This document shows positions 25,332-34,759 of a DNA stretch of 59,541 bases, piece after piece. Position numbers and translations under genes: made by a program. The stretch lies in the NCBI GenBank assembly GCA_026169195.1, contig JAPFEH010000080.1, forward strand, positions 1 to 59,541, read 5' to 3'. This stretch comes from Dysosmobacter sp. (GTDB lineage: Bacteria > Bacillota > Clostridia > Oscillospirales > Oscillospiraceae). Positions within the stretch are counted from its first letter, which is position 1. The number at the start of each line of letters is the position of its first letter. The notes below the pieces were generated by a model that was not told where the DNA came from, searched no databases, and saw only the letters and a list, made by a program, of their open reading frames with translations.

Positions 25332-25672
25332 TTCCCCTGTCCTCCATGCTGCGGCACGATGGCAAAGAAGATCAAATCCTCGCTGCCGCAGTTCATCAGG
25401 CTGTGTGCGTGCCCTCTGGGGCAATAGTGGCAGGAGCCGGCAGACAGCGGCTCGCAGCCATCGTCATACAGGATCTTTCCCGTACCGGAGAGCACATAAA
25501 TCGTCTCGCTGTCTGTTTCATGGGTGTGGAAACCCACGGTAGCACCGGGAATCAGCCGGCCCCGCATAATCTTGCACATGCCGTCATCGTAGATCCGCAT
25601 GGCAGCTTCCTTTTCCCCTCCACGCATATGGGGAATGATCTGCTCATCCATCGCGTTGAAATCAATCAACAT
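25328..25672 (-). CDS. small cupin-domain protein
   Basis: A 114-residue single-domain cupin. The metal-binding motif 1 is GFHTHETDSETIYVLSGTGK (two His and Glu), motif 2 CPRGHAHSLMN. Such proteins bind a divalent metal; reaction unknown. The start ATG 25672 has AAAGGAGG nine bases upstream, and the Shine-Dalgarno is right after the alaS stop. It could be a sugar isomerase-like or regulatory cupin. Confidence 0.88.
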   Translation of the reverse strand: MLIDFNAMDEQIIPHMRGGEKEAAMRIYDDGMCKIMRGRLIPGATVGFHTHETDSETIYVLSGTGKILYDDGCEPLSAGSCHYCPRGHAHSLMNCGSEDLIFFAIVPQHGGQGK

Positions 25673-25689
25673 GGGAAAGCGCCTCCTTT

Positions 25690-28332
25690 TCAGTTCAGTT
25701 TGGATGCCACAAAGTCGTCCACGGAGGCCAGCGCATCGTCCAGCTTCAAAAGGTCGCTGCCGCCGCCCATGGCGCTGTCGGGCTTGCCGCCACCCTTGCC
25801 GCCGCAGATGGCGCACACACTTTTTACCAGATCGCCGGCCTTGACACCTTTTTTCACAGCCTCAGGTCCGCAGACTGCCAGGAAGGTGATCTTCTCGCCG
25901 TTGACGGCAGACAAAACCGCTACCACAGCAGGCTCCTTGTCCCGCAGGAAATCGCCCATCTGCCGCAGCGCAGCGGCATCCATCCCGTTGCGGACAGCCG
26001 TAAGGACCTTAAGTCCCCCCACATTCTTGGCAGACATGAGGAACTGACGGGCCTCTCCAAGAGAGGCTTCTGCCTGAAACTTCTCCAAGGCGTGCCGCAT
26101 CTCTTTCATTTCATTGAGCTGCTGGTCGATCTTGTTCTCCAATTCGCCGGGATTGGTCTTGAGCATCTGGGCCGCGTGGAAAAGCACCTGCTGGTTGCGG
26201 TTCACCGTGTCCAGCGTCAGCTTACCCACAGTCGCCTCGATCCGGCGGACACCGGAAGCAATGGATGCTTCGGACTTAATGCGGAAAGGACCGGCCTTGG
26301 CAGTATTGTCGAGATGCGTGCCGCCGCAGAACTCCATGGAAAAGCTTCCCATCTCCACTACGCGGACCGTGTCGCCGTACTTTTCTCCAAAGACCGCCAC
26401 AGCGCCCTTCTTCTTGGCTTCCTCAATGGGAAGGACTTCCGTCACCACGGGATAGCCCTCCAAAATCGCATCGTTCACCAGCCGGTCGATTTCGGCGAGC
26501 TGGCTGGGCGTAATGGCTTCAAAATGCGTGAAGTCGAAGCGCAGACGGTCCGGCTCTACCAGAGAGCCCGCCTGATGGACGTGGTCTCCCAGCACCTTTT
26601 TCAGCGCGGCATCCAGCAGATGGGTCGCGCTGTGCGCCCGCATCACCGCCTTGCGGCGTTCTGTATCAATGGCCGCGGTAACCGTCTGTCCCACCTGAAA
26701 TTCGCCGGAAAGAACCTTGCCATAATGCATGAACTTGCCGCCCTTGTTCTTCAGAACATTGTTGACCTCAAATTTTGCCTCTCCGAAGGCGATCACACCA
26801 TGGTCCGCCACCTGACCGCCCATTTCAGCATAAAAAGGCGTCTGATCCAGCACCAGAATGGCATCAGCACCGGCAGCGACCTCATTCCGCAGCTCCTCGT
26901 CGGCAACGATCGCCAGCACCCTGCCTTCCGCTTCTGCGCAGTCATATCCCAAAAACTCTGTGGCAGGCATATCAGAGCCGAACTCAATTCCGGCCCAGCC
27001 AAGATCGCCCAGCGCCTCACGGGCCTTCCGCGCGCGGACCCGCTGCTCCTCCATTTCCTGATCGAAGCCCGCGCGATCCAGCGTCATCCCCTCGTCTTCC
27101 ACCATTTCAACAGTCAGGTCGATGGGGAATCCATAGGTATCATACAGCTTAAAGGCATCGGCGCCGGAGAACACCGTCTCCCCCTTTGCCTTGTGGTCCG
27201 CCAGCAGCTGATCGAAAATCTTCATGCCGCCGTCAATGGTCTTGGCAAAGTTCTCCTCTTCCGTGCGCACCACTTTGGTAATATAGGTCTGCTTCTCCCG
27301 AAGATCCGGATACGCCGTTTCATTTTCGTGGATCACCGTTTCCACGACTTCATAAAGGAACGGTTTGTTGACTCCCAGCAGCTTGCCGTGACGGGCAGCA
27401 CGGCGCAGCAGGCGGCGCAGCACATAGCCGCGTCCCTCGTTTGAAGGCAGGATGCCGTCGCAAATCATCATCACGGAAGACCGGATATGGTCTGTGATGA
27501 CCCGCAGGCTCACGTCCTTTCTGGCATCTTCCTTGTAATTGGCTCCGGTAATGCGGCTGACATGCTTTGTGATATTCATCACGGTATCCACTTCAAAGAG
27601 GGAACCCACGTTCTGGCATACGCAGGCCAGACGCTCCAGACCCATACCGGTGTCAATGTTCTTATTCTGCATCTCCGTATAATTGCCCTCACCGTCATTG
27701 ACAAACTGGGAGAACACATTGTTCCACACTTCGATATAGCGGTCGCACTCGCAGCCTACGGTACAGCCGGGCTTTCCGCAGCCGTGCTCGATGCCGCGGT
27801 CATAATAGACCTCAGAGCAGGGACCGCAGGGACCGGCGCCATGCTCCCAGAAGTTGTCCTCCTTGCCAAAGCGGAAAATATTCTCGGCAGGGATCCCGAT
27901 GACCTTGTTCCAGATTTCAAACGCTTCATCATCGTCCAGATAAATGGAGGGATACAGCCGGTCCTTCTCCAGTCCGACCACTTCCGTCAAAAATTCCCAG
28001 CAGAAGGGGATCGCTTCCTTTTTGAAGTAATCGCCAAAGGAAAAGTTACCCAGCATCTCAAAATAGGTACCATGGCGGTCCGTTTTGCCGATGTTTTCAA
28101 TATCACCGGTGCGGATGCACTTCTGGCAGGTGGTAACACGGTTGCGGGGAGGTTCCTCCTCGCGGGTGAACCATGTTTTCATGGGAGCCATGCCGGAGTT
28201 GATCAGCAGCAGAGACTTGTCGTTCGCGGGGGGGATCAGGGAAAAACTGGGCAGACGCAGATGCCCTTTGCTTTCAAAGTAGCTCAGAAACATCTCCCGC
28301 AGTTCGTTCAGCCCGTAATAGGGGTGTGCCAT
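25690..28332 (-). CDS. alaS: alanyl-tRNA synthetase
   Basis: An 880-residue class II synthetase. The catalytic core starts with NELREMFLSYFESKGH and PSFSLIPPANDKSLLLINSGMA in segments. The editing domain zinc ligands are present, HSATH near residue 560 and CGGTH near residue 660. A DHHA1 C-terminal domain with GKGGGKPDSAMGG is complete. The cytoplasmic enzyme charges tRNA-Ala and clears Ser-tRNA-Ala. ATG 28332 has AGGAGG nine bases upstream. Expression is under the T-box leader. Confidence 0.98.
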   Translation of the reverse strand: MAHPYYGLNELREMFLSYFESKGHLRLPSFSLIPPANDKSLLLINSGMAPMKTWFTREEEPPRNRVTTCQKCIRTGDIENIGKTDRHGTYFEMLGNFSFGDYFKKEAIPFCWEFLTEVVGLEKDRLYPSIYLDDDEAFEIWNKVIGIPAENIFRFGKEDNFWEHGAGPCGPCSEVYYDRGIEHGCGKPGCTVGCECDRYIEVWNNVFSQFVNDGEGNYTEMQNKNIDTGMGLERLACVCQNVGSLFEVDTVMNITKHVSRITGANYKEDARKDVSLRVITDHIRSSVMMICDGILPSNEGRGYVLRRLLRRAARHGKLLGVNKPFLYEVVETVIHENETAYPDLREKQTYITKVVRTEEENFAKTIDGGMKIFDQLLADHKAKGETVFSGADAFKLYDTYGFPIDLTVEMVEDEGMTLDRAGFDQEMEEQRVRARKAREALGDLGWAGIEFGSDMPATEFLGYDCAEAEGRVLAIVADEELRNEVAAGADAILVLDQTPFYAEMGGQVADHGVIAFGEAKFEVNNVLKNKGGKFMHYGKVLSGEFQVGQTVTAAIDTERRKAVMRAHSATHLLDAALKKVLGDHVHQAGSLVEPDRLRFDFTHFEAITPSQLAEIDRLVNDAILEGYPVVTEVLPIEEAKKKGAVAVFGEKYGDTVRVVEMGSFSMEFCGGTHLDNTAKAGPFRIKSEASIASGVRRIEATVGKLTLDTVNRNQQVLFHAAQMLKTNPGELENKIDQQLNEMKEMRHALEKFQAEASLGEARQFLMSAKNVGGLKVLTAVRNGMDAAALRQMGDFLRDKEPAVVAVLSAVNGEKITFLAVCGPEAVKKGVKAGDLVKSVCAICGGKGGGKPDSAMGGGSDLLKLDDALASVDDFVASKLN

Positions 28333-28445
28333 CGTCTTGTTCCTCCTAAAAAAAGTTTGATCAGTCAGTTCATAAATGTGCATTTCCTGCCGCATATCTC
28401 CGGCAGCAGCTGCACACCCGTCCGTGTGAAAGCCTTTCTCTGTAA

Positions 28446-28682
28446 GAAAAAAAGCCTCCGCCCCTCAATGTTAGGGGCGAAGGCCTGCTTCACGGTACCA
28501 CCCTAATTATCCCCCTTACAGGGGCATCTTAGTCATCCGGTAACGGGGATGAACCGTTCCGTTCCTCACGGACCGCTCCAAAGTGGCTGCCCTGCGGCGA
28601 TGGCAAGGGGCTTCCACCGTTCCCCTCTCGCTCCGGCCGATTCCACAAGGCTGGCTTTGTCACAGCATTTCTCAGATTTGAC
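28446..28682 (-). ncRNA. T-box leader of alaS
   Basis: The T-box core AGGGTGGTACCGTG is read on the minus strand at 28504-28491. It is followed by a terminator hairpin (28484-28454) and eight U (28446-28453). The T-box part can instead pair with the 5' arm to form the antiterminator when uncharged tRNA binds. Upstream of it lie stem I-type helices. The specifier codon was not assigned with confidence; Ala is inferred from the gene. Confidence 0.93.
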
Positions 28683-28688
28683 AAAAAT

Positions 28689-28716
28689 ATTATATCTTGT
28701 TTCCGTGATTTGTCAA
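28689..28716 (-). promoter_or_regulatory. promoter of the alaS operon
   Basis: Perfect TTGACA (28711-28716) and TATAAT (28689-28694) on the minus strand with 16-base spacer, just before the T-box leader. The -35 overlaps the last codons of the upstream Cys-rich protein gene. Confidence 0.88.
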
Positions 28717-28895
28717 GCCGGGTCCTCCCCTTTTTTCGAGGATTTTTTCTTAATCATCACACATTCCCCTGCCCGAACGCACTGTCCGCAGCCGCAGCAG
28801 GAAACAGCTCCGCTGCGGTCATGATGGATCCAGTACCACAGAACACCAACTCCGCAAAAGGTCAAAAGCAGCACTGCCAACGTTCCCCACTCCAT
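28713..28895 (-). CDS. small Cys-rich membrane protein, FeoB-associated type
   Basis: A 60-residue protein with one membrane helix (LAVLLLTFCGVGVLWYWI), then a cysteine cluster CCGCGQC...GEC and a lysine-rich tail. This is the layout of the FeoB-associated Cys-rich membrane family, which usually accompanies ferrous iron transport. No feoA or feoB is in the window, so its job here is open. AGGAGG lies seven bases before ATG. It follows the hypothetical gene at 29363-28929 by 33 bases. Confidence 0.75.
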   Translation of the reverse strand: MEWGTLAVLLLTFCGVGVLWYWIHHDRSGAVSCCGCGQCVRAGECVMIKKKSSKKGEDPA

Positions 28896-28928
28896 CTTAC
28901 TACCTCCTAAAGAGATGATGGAAAAACA

Positions 28929-29363
28929 TTACCACAGCGCATTCAATTCCGTCAATGGGATTTGCAACAGCCGCAGCCCCAGCAGCGGCAGCATCTGTTC
29001 CGGCGGCAGCGGCAGATTTTGCAGCGGGATCTCTCGCGGTTCGATCACGCCGCCGTCCGGTCGCACCAGTGTGCGCTGGATGCACAGCACCGGCTCCCGC
29101 AGGCTGGAAAACGTCAAGGTATCCCGATGCGACAATCCATAGGTGATCACGCAAGGCGCCGTGACCATGTGCAGCAGCGCCGTCGGGCAGCATCCTTCCA
29201 CCAGCAGACATCGGCAGGACACCGGCGCGGTCAGCTCTGCCGTCACCGGCAGCAGCAGCGTTCCCCAATCCTGCTGTGATAACTCCGTCCCCGTCCACAG
29301 CCTTTTTGTCTCCGGAGGAAGCCACTGTTCCCAGACAGGCGGGCATGACAGCACTGCGTCCAT
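28929..29363 (-). CDS. hypothetical protein
   Basis: A 144-residue protein I do not recognise. It is rich in Leu, Pro and Cys (five Cys, with SCRCLLVEGCC in the centre), and has no signal peptide or membrane helix. GGTGAGGGA is just before the ATG. It sits upstream of the Cys-rich membrane gene, probably in one transcript starting at a weak minus-strand promoter (TTGCAT and GATACT, 18 apart, near 29387-29452). It could be involved with the same metal or redox task, but this is guesswork. Confidence 0.6.
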   Translation of the reverse strand: MDAVLSCPPVWEQWLPPETKRLWTGTELSQQDWGTLLLPVTAELTAPVSCRCLLVEGCCPTALLHMVTAPCVITYGLSHRDTLTFSSLREPVLCIQRTLVRPDGGVIEPREIPLQNLPLPPEQMLPLLGLRLLQIPLTELNALW

Positions 29364-29481
29364 TCCCTCACCACCTCTCTGCTAGTATCTGCCTGCCCCG
29401 GATTTCCATGCAAAGTTTTTCTCGTCTTTTTCCGGATGTTATGTTATACTGAAAAGCAGTTTGAAAATCGAGGTGACTGCC

Positions 29482-30015
29482 TTGCATGTCTGGGGCCATT
29501 TAAAAACTGTTCATCATCACCGGAAGCTGGTTCGGCAGTATTGCTTTCGCTTGGGGCTGTACTGGCAGGGACTGACCCATGATCTTTCCAAGTATTCTCC
29601 GGTGGAATTTTTCGCCGGAGCCAAATATTTTCAGGGGGATCGCAGTCCCAACGACGCCCAGCGGACCGCCCACGGATACAGCGCCTCTTGGATGCACCAT
29701 AAGGGCCGCAACCGTCACCATTTTGAATTCTGGACAGATTACGCCACCGACGGCTCCGGCATCGCCGGTGTGGAAATGCCTCCCCGATACGTAGCAGAAA
29801 TGTTTTGCGACCGGCTGGCTGCCAGCAAAACGTATCGGGGCGACCAGTTTGACCCCGGCGACCCCTACCGGTTCTTTCTCCGTGGCAAGGACCGGCGGCT
29901 GCTGCTTCATCCCAAAACAGCGTCGCTTCTGGAAACGATTCTGCTGAAGCTGAAAGATGAGGGCGAGGACGCAGCGTTTGCATTTGTGCGGCACGAAGTA
30001 CTCGGCAGACCTTAA
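29482..30015 (+). CDS. DUF5662 family protein
   Basis: A 177-residue protein of a family common in Clostridia, function unknown. The conserved block HHHRKLVRQYCFRLGLYWQGL then THDLSKYSPVEF, and WMHHKGRNRHHFEFW, contains many histidines and aspartates reminiscent of a metal-dependent HD-like fold. The preferred start is TTG 29482 with GAGGTGA five bases upstream; TTG 29461 is another option but lacks such a site. Ends in a terminator that shares the stop codon. Confidence 0.8.
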   Translation: MHVWGHLKTVHHHRKLVRQYCFRLGLYWQGLTHDLSKYSPVEFFAGAKYFQGDRSPNDAQRTAHGYSASWMHHKGRNRHHFEFWTDYATDGSGIAGVEMPPRYVAEMFCDRLAASKTYRGDQFDPGDPYRFFLRGKDRRLLLHPKTASLLETILLKLKDEGEDAAFAFVRHEVLGRP

Positions 30016-30033
30016 CGGTCTGCCGGTTTTTTT
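30004..30033 (+). terminator. terminator overlapping the DUF5662 stop
   Basis: An 8-bp stem (30004-30011 with 30017-30024) with the stop codon in its loop, followed by GG and seven T. Confidence 0.85.
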
Positions 30034-30034
30034 A

Positions 30035-30469
30035 TCATTCATCTCTTTGTTTTTTGATGTACGCATACAAATTACCTGTTACCCATACCATGCTAATCAC
30101 AGTAATAATCAAATAAAATAACGCCCAAGAATTTCCTCTAACAATTGCCACTCCGTAAAACGGAGTCAAAAAAACAACAGAAAAAGGAATGATAACTAAT
30201 CCGAAAGATAACTCATACAACGCAATCACACCGGCTATTATCGCAGTAATAAAGGTTGCTCCACTCCAGACAAGAGCGAATAACCTTGTTTTTTTGCCCA
30301 TTGGAAAAAAGCAACCTGCCGTAACCAGCATTATATAAACACCTGTTGCGGTTATGTTAAAAGCATCAGCCGGAGAACCCATAAGAAAGTTATTAAAATT
30401 AATTAATATGGCGATAAGCCATATGAGCAGTACACTAGGCAGGAACCAAATGCCAACCCGCTTTTTCAT
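30035..30469 (-). CDS. small integral membrane protein of unknown function
   Basis: A 144-residue protein with four hydrophobic segments (about 8-28, 40-62, 70-92 and 108-132) and a short charged tail YIKKQRDE. ATG 30469 has GGAGG eight bases upstream. The gene is visibly more AT-rich and uses A/T-ending codons far more than its neighbours, which suggests a later arrival. No family recognised. Confidence 0.7.
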   Translation of the reverse strand: MKKRVGIWFLPSVLLIWLIAILINFNNFLMGSPADAFNITATGVYIMLVTAGCFFPMGKKTRLFALVWSGATFITAIIAGVIALYELSFGLVIIPFSVVFLTPFYGVAIVRGNSWALFYLIITVISMVWVTGNLYAYIKKQRDE

Positions 30470-30544
30470 ATTCAAAACCTCCGCCTTTATGAAATCACTC
30501 TGCATTTCTTTAAATCAAAAATATGTTGATGATATTTTCTCATA

Positions 30545-30920
30545 GAAACATGAATTTTTCAACCACTTTTACTATGTGGGAATTGCAAACCTCGTCAATG
30601 GTCAAGATGAAGGAGCTTCGCCCGCCGCCCGTAAGTACGCCTGTCCCCGCTGATGTGCCAGACAAGAGGGTGAAAGCAAAGAGCGCTTTTGCTCTCGAAT
30701 AGTATGAGATCCCCTTATATCTGACCGTATCGTTTTATATCACCACAGGAAATCTGGACACCATTTTGGCACCAAAGCGTCAAAAATGATTGTTGTTTTG
30801 AGTATCTTAGTCTACGGGAATGCGCAGACGGTCTTTTTGATTTATGAACATTTCGTTAAAAATTCGAAAACTTTTATTTCCTCCACCCCGGATTTTTGTG
30901 AATCTTTTAATATCCCGTCC
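30545..30920. other. gene-free, AT-rich stretch, possible integration scar
   Basis: No protein-coding gene of convincing length was found. A 34-codon frame (30595-30699, MVKMKELRPPP... in the plus frame) ends in a stop and looks like a fragment. A pair of similar hexamers lies at about 30750-30775 (GGACACCATTTTGGCACCA), a pattern often seen in arm-type sites of tyrosine recombinases. Together with the low-GC membrane gene this suggests the remnant of an element. Confidence 0.35.
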
Positions 30921-30922
30921 TC

Positions 30923-30950
30923 TTGCAGACCTCAAAAAAGATGCTACAAT
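30923..30950 (+). promoter_or_regulatory. possible promoter of cstA
   Basis: TTGCAG (30923-30928), 16-base spacer and TACAAT (30945-30950). The leader to the ATG at 31049 is about 90 bases. Confidence 0.5.
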
Positions 30951-31048
30951 AATTGGCGAGCGTTGTTCCGTCTCTCAAAGACGGTTCGATTGCATTCCGT
31001 TTTCCACACAGGAACACGGAAGATACATCTGGATTAGGAGGCTTTTCT

Positions 31049-32512
31049 ATGATTACATTTTTCATCTGTCTGGCCCTTCTGATCGTCGGTTTCTTCACCT
31101 ACAGCAAGCTGGTGGAGAAGGTATTCCATATTGACGATCGCCAGACTCCTGCTGTGGTTCACCCAGACGGGGTGGACTATGTTCCCATGAAGACATGGCG
31201 TGTCTTTCTGGTGCAGCTTCTGAACATCGCGGGACTGGGACCCATTTATGGTGCTCTGTCCGGCGCCTGCTGGGGTCCCTCCGTGTATCTGTGGATCGTG
31301 TTCGGTACCATTCTGGGCGGCGGCGTTCATGACTTTCTCTCCGGCATGATGTCCGAGCGCAATGATGGAAAGTCCATCTCCGAAGTGGTGGGTCTGTATA
31401 TGGGCAAAGTCATCACCTTCATCATGCGGATATTCTCCGTGGTCCTGCTGGTGATGGTGGGCGTCAACTTCTCTGTCGGCCCTGCCGGACTGCTGGCCAA
31501 GCTGACTCCCGAATCTCTGAGCACGATGTTCTGGCTGGTGGTCATCATGGTTTATTATCTGGTGGCAACCTTCCTGCCCATTGATAAGATTATTGGCAAG
31601 CTCTATCCCGTCTTCGGTGCCTGCCTCATCATCATGGCCGTGGGCATTGCCGGCGCCACCATCCTGATGCATGGCTCCGACATGCCGGAGCTGACGCTGT
31701 CTGCGCTGACTGCCGTCCATCCCAACAGCCTGCCCAAGTGGTCCATGATGTTTGTCACCGTGGCCTGCGGCGCTATTTCCGGCTTCCATGCAACACAGTC
31801 TCCCATGATGGCCCGCTGCATTACCAGCGAAAAGCAGGGCCGCACCGTCTTCTACGGCGCAATGGTCGCCGAAGGCGTCATCGCTTTGATCTGGGCTTCT
31901 GCTGGTGTGACCTTCTACACCAACCACGGTTCTTTGCTGGATGGTATGCAGGGTCTGACCGATGCCATTGCCGCCGGCGGCGCCGGTACTGTGGTGTATG
32001 AGATCTCCACTTCCCTGCTGGGCCCCGTAGGCGGCGTCTTGGCTATGATCGGCGTCATCGCCTGCCCCATTACTTCCGGCGATACCGCTTACCGTTCTGC
32101 CCGTCTGACCATTGCCGACTGGTTCCATATTGACCAGTCCAGCACCTCGAAGCGTGCCGCACTGTCTGTACCTCTGCTGGCTGTTGGCGCTTTCATCGCT
32201 CTGGCTCTGCCTTGGGATGTCCTGTGGCGGTATTTCTCTTGGGCCAACCAGACGCTGGCTATGATCGTGCTGTGGACCGGCGCTGTGTTCCTGTTCAAGT
32301 ACGGCTATCCCCCCATTGCCTGCATGATGGCCGCTCTGCCCGCAACCTTCATGACCGCGGTCTCCGTCACTTATTTCTTCCAAGCTCCCGAATGTCTGGG
32401 CCTGTCCACCTCCATTGCCTATCCTGTGGGTCTGGTTGTGGCTGCCGCCTTCTTCGTGCTGTTCTGTGTCCAGACCTTTGTCCGGAACCGCCATACCGCG
32501 GGGAACCTGTAA
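31049..32512 (+). CDS. cstA: CstA family carbon starvation protein / pyruvate or peptide transporter
   Basis: A 487-residue membrane protein of the CstA family (shorter than the 700-residue E. coli form, as usual in Clostridia). At least a dozen hydrophobic segments. Conserved motifs: NIAGLGPIYGALSGACWGP, GGGVHDFLSGMMSERNDGKS and SGFHATQSPMMARC. E. coli relatives take up pyruvate or peptides. ATG 31049 has AGGAGG seven bases upstream. It stands alone, ended by a strong hairpin. Confidence 0.93.
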   Translation: MITFFICLALLIVGFFTYSKLVEKVFHIDDRQTPAVVHPDGVDYVPMKTWRVFLVQLLNIAGLGPIYGALSGACWGPSVYLWIVFGTILGGGVHDFLSGMMSERNDGKSISEVVGLYMGKVITFIMRIFSVVLLVMVGVNFSVGPAGLLAKLTPESLSTMFWLVVIMVYYLVATFLPIDKIIGKLYPVFGACLIIMAVGIAGATILMHGSDMPELTLSALTAVHPNSLPKWSMMFVTVACGAISGFHATQSPMMARCITSEKQGRTVFYGAMVAEGVIALIWASAGVTFYTNHGSLLDGMQGLTDAIAAGGAGTVVYEISTSLLGPVGGVLAMIGVIACPITSGDTAYRSARLTIADWFHIDQSSTSKRAALSVPLLAVGAFIALALPWDVLWRYFSWANQTLAMIVLWTGAVFLFKYGYPPIACMMAALPATFMTAVSVTYFFQAPECLGLSTSIAYPVGLVVAAAFFVLFCVQTFVRNRHTAGNL

Positions 32513-32533
32513 CCGTTCACCTCTTTCAATTTT

Positions 32534-32577
32534 AAAAAAGCTCACGGAACAGATGGATCTGTTCCGTGAGCTTTTTT
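32534..32577 (+). terminator. bidirectional terminator between cstA and the V-ATPase operon
   Basis: A 20-bp perfect stem (32534-32553 with 32558-32577) with A-run at its start and T-run at its end, effective for both converging transcripts. Confidence 0.92.
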
Positions 32578-32646
32578 GCTGCATGTTTTGATTCTTTCCG
32601 CTTCCACATTTCCTCAGAAGCGGCAGCCGCACTGGAAAATCACCCT

Positions 32647-33360
32647 TTACACCTCTTGATGTGCTTCTTCCGAAGCGCCAAATGCCTTCACAGCTCTGGC
32701 GTCCTCTTCTCTGCGGTCCTCGATCGCTTCCTTCAGAAGCATATCCTTCACCTTCATAAGGCGCGTGGTGGTTGCGCGGTCATTTTCGTCCAGCTTCATG
32801 GTAATATACCGGATGGTCTCCTCTGTATCGGGGATCACCACATACTCCAGTGCATTGACCCGACGGCGGGTTTTCTCGATCTCCTCCGCCATCAGCTGGG
32901 CAGATTTTTCGATCTCCGCCAGCTTCAGCATTTTTTGAAAGACATGGCCCAGCGCATCCACCGCTGTATCCAGCTCACCGGACGTTGCTGCAAAACCATA
33001 GGGGTAAATATCAGAATCTGATTTGGTTTTGGTCTGGAAATGATAAACCGGGACATTGACTGACATGATATTCCGGCTGCTCATGGTAAGCTCCACACTC
33101 TGTTTGGGATACACGAGAGCCTGCTCCAAAGCTTCAGAGCTCATCAACGCCGAAGCCACCGTGAAGGACTTATGAACCGTCATCAGCTCTTCCTCCACTT
33201 CAGTCCGGAGAGAGCGAACCTCCCGAACCGTTTCCAGAAACTGCTTCATCAAGCCATCCCGCTTATCCTTCAGCAGCTTATGGCCCCGGCGGGCTGTTTT
33301 CAGTTTTCCCTTGAGTCTGGTCAGTTCCATGCGGGTCGGGGTCACCGTGATATTGGCCAT
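32647..33360 (-). CDS. ntpD: V-type ATPase subunit D (central stalk)
   Basis: A 237-residue rotor-axle subunit. It has the two long antiparallel helices expected: TPTRMELTRLKGKLKTARRG near the N terminus with the D-subunit signature (KLKTARRGHKLLKDKRDGL) and a helical C-terminal part. AAGGAGGGG precedes the ATG. Last gene of the operon. Confidence 0.96.
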   Translation of the reverse strand: MANITVTPTRMELTRLKGKLKTARRGHKLLKDKRDGLMKQFLETVREVRSLRTEVEEELMTVHKSFTVASALMSSEALEQALVYPKQSVELTMSSRNIMSVNVPVYHFQTKTKSDSDIYPYGFAATSGELDTAVDALGHVFQKMLKLAEIEKSAQLMAEEIEKTRRRVNALEYVVIPDTEETIRYITMKLDENDRATTTRLMKVKDMLLKEAIEDRREEDARAVKAFGASEEAHQEV

Positions 33361-33373
33361 GGTTCACCCCTCC

Positions 33374-34759
33374 TTATTCCGTGTCTTTTTTCGGCCAGTA
33401 TTTTTCAATATACTCAGGTTTGATCCGTTTCAGCTCGCTCTTGGGCAAAATGCTCAGCAGTTCCCAGCCGAGATCCAGCGTCTCTTCAATCGACCGGTTT
33501 TCCTCATACCCTTGGTTCACATACCGCCGCTCAAATTCATCGGCAAATTTGGCATAGAGCAGATCCGTCGGCGTCAGGGCCGCTTCACCCAGAATGGACA
33601 TCAATTCCTTATTGTCCTTGCCGGTGGCATAGGCCGCAAAGAGCTGGTTCATGGTGCCGGAATGATCCTCCCGGGTCTTTCCCTCACCGATGCCTTTATC
33701 CTTCAGACGGCTCAAGGACGGCAGTACATCCACGGGGGGATGGATCCCCTGACGGTACAGAGCACGGGAGAGAATGATCTGTCCCTCTGTAATATAGCCG
33801 GTCAGGTCCGGAATGGGATGGGTCTTGTCATCTTCCGGCATGGTCAGAATCGGGATCAGGGTGATGGAACCCGGATTGCCCAGCTTCCGTCCGGCACGCT
33901 CATACAGCGTTGCCAGATCGGTATACAGATAACCGGGATATCCGCGCCGCCCCGGAACCTCCTTCTTAGCCGCGGAAACTTCCCGCAGAGCCTCGGCGTA
34001 ATTGGTGATGTCGGTCATAATGACCAGAACGTGCATTCCCTTTTCAAACGCCAGATATTCGGCGGCAGTCAATGCCATCCGGGGGGTTGAGATCCGCTCG
34101 ACCGCCGGATCGTTGGCAAGGTTTGAAAACATCACCGTCCGGTCGATGGCGCCGGTGCGCTTGAACTCGCTGACGAAGAATTCGGATTCCTCAAACGTGA
34201 TGCCGATGGCAGCAAAGACCACGGCGAAGTTGGCCGCTTCATCTCCCCGCACCTTCGCCTGCCGGGCGATCTGCGCAGCCAGATTGGCATGGGGCAGACC
34301 GGAACCGGAGAAAATCGGCAGCTTCTGGCCGCGAACCAGCGTATTCAAGCCGTCAATGGTGGAAACGCCGGTTTGAATAAACTCATTGGGATAATCCCGG
34401 GCGGCAGGATTCATCGGCAGGCCGTTGATGTCCCGATACTCCTCCGCCAGAATCTCGGGACCGCCGTCGATGGGACGCCCCATACCGTTGAATACCCGCC
34501 CCAGCATATCACCGGAGACGCCCAGCTGCAGGGGATGCCCCAAAAAACGGACCTTAGCATTCGCCAGATTGATCCCTGCGGCAGATTCAAAGAGCTGCAC
34601 CACCGCGGCATCGCCATTGACCTCCAGCACCTTGCCGCGGCGGATGGAACCGTCATGGAGCTGGATCTCCACCAGCTCGTCATAGGTGACATTCTCCACC
34701 ATGCGAACCATCATCAGAGGGCCGGAGATCTCCTCCACTGTTTTATATTCACGGATCAT
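33374..34759 (-). CDS. ntpB: V-type ATPase subunit B
   Basis: A 461-residue non-catalytic subunit. It lacks a full P-loop ([18 protein letters not shown] instead), which is the B-subunit hallmark; it also has [21 protein letters not shown] and [21 protein letters not shown]. Its ATG overlaps the ntpA stop (ATGA), giving the expected 1:1 production with A. The A3B3 head lies on the cytoplasmic face of the membrane. Confidence 0.97.
   Translation of the reverse strand: MIREYKTVEEISGPLMMVRMVENVTYDELVEIQLHDGSIRRGKVLEVNGDAAVVQLFESAAGINLANAKVRFLGHPLQLGVSGDMLGRVFNGMGRPIDGGPEILAEEYRDINGLPMNPAARDYPNEFIQTGVSTIDGLNTLVRGQKLPIFSGSGLPHANLAAQIARQAKVRGDEAANFAVVFAAIGITFEESEFFVSEFKRTGAIDRTVMFSNLANDPAVERISTPRMALTAAEYLAFEKGMHVLVIMTDITNYAEALREVSAAKKEVPGRRGYPGYLYTDLATLYERAGRKLGNPGSITLIPILTMPEDDKTHPIPDLTGYITEGQIILSRALYRQGIHPPVDVLPSLSRLKDKGIGEGKTREDHSGTMNQLFAAYATGKDNKELMSILGEAALTPTDLLYAKFADEFERRYVNQGYEENRSIEETLDLGWELLSILPKSELKRIKPEYIEKYWPKKDTE

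Noticed and set aside
30786-31134. Short plus-strand frames in front of cstA.
   Set aside because: No ribosome-binding site and they cross the cstA promoter and start.
31034-32632. 532-codon minus-strand frame over cstA.
   Set aside because: Antisense shadow, His/Gly-rich, no start site.
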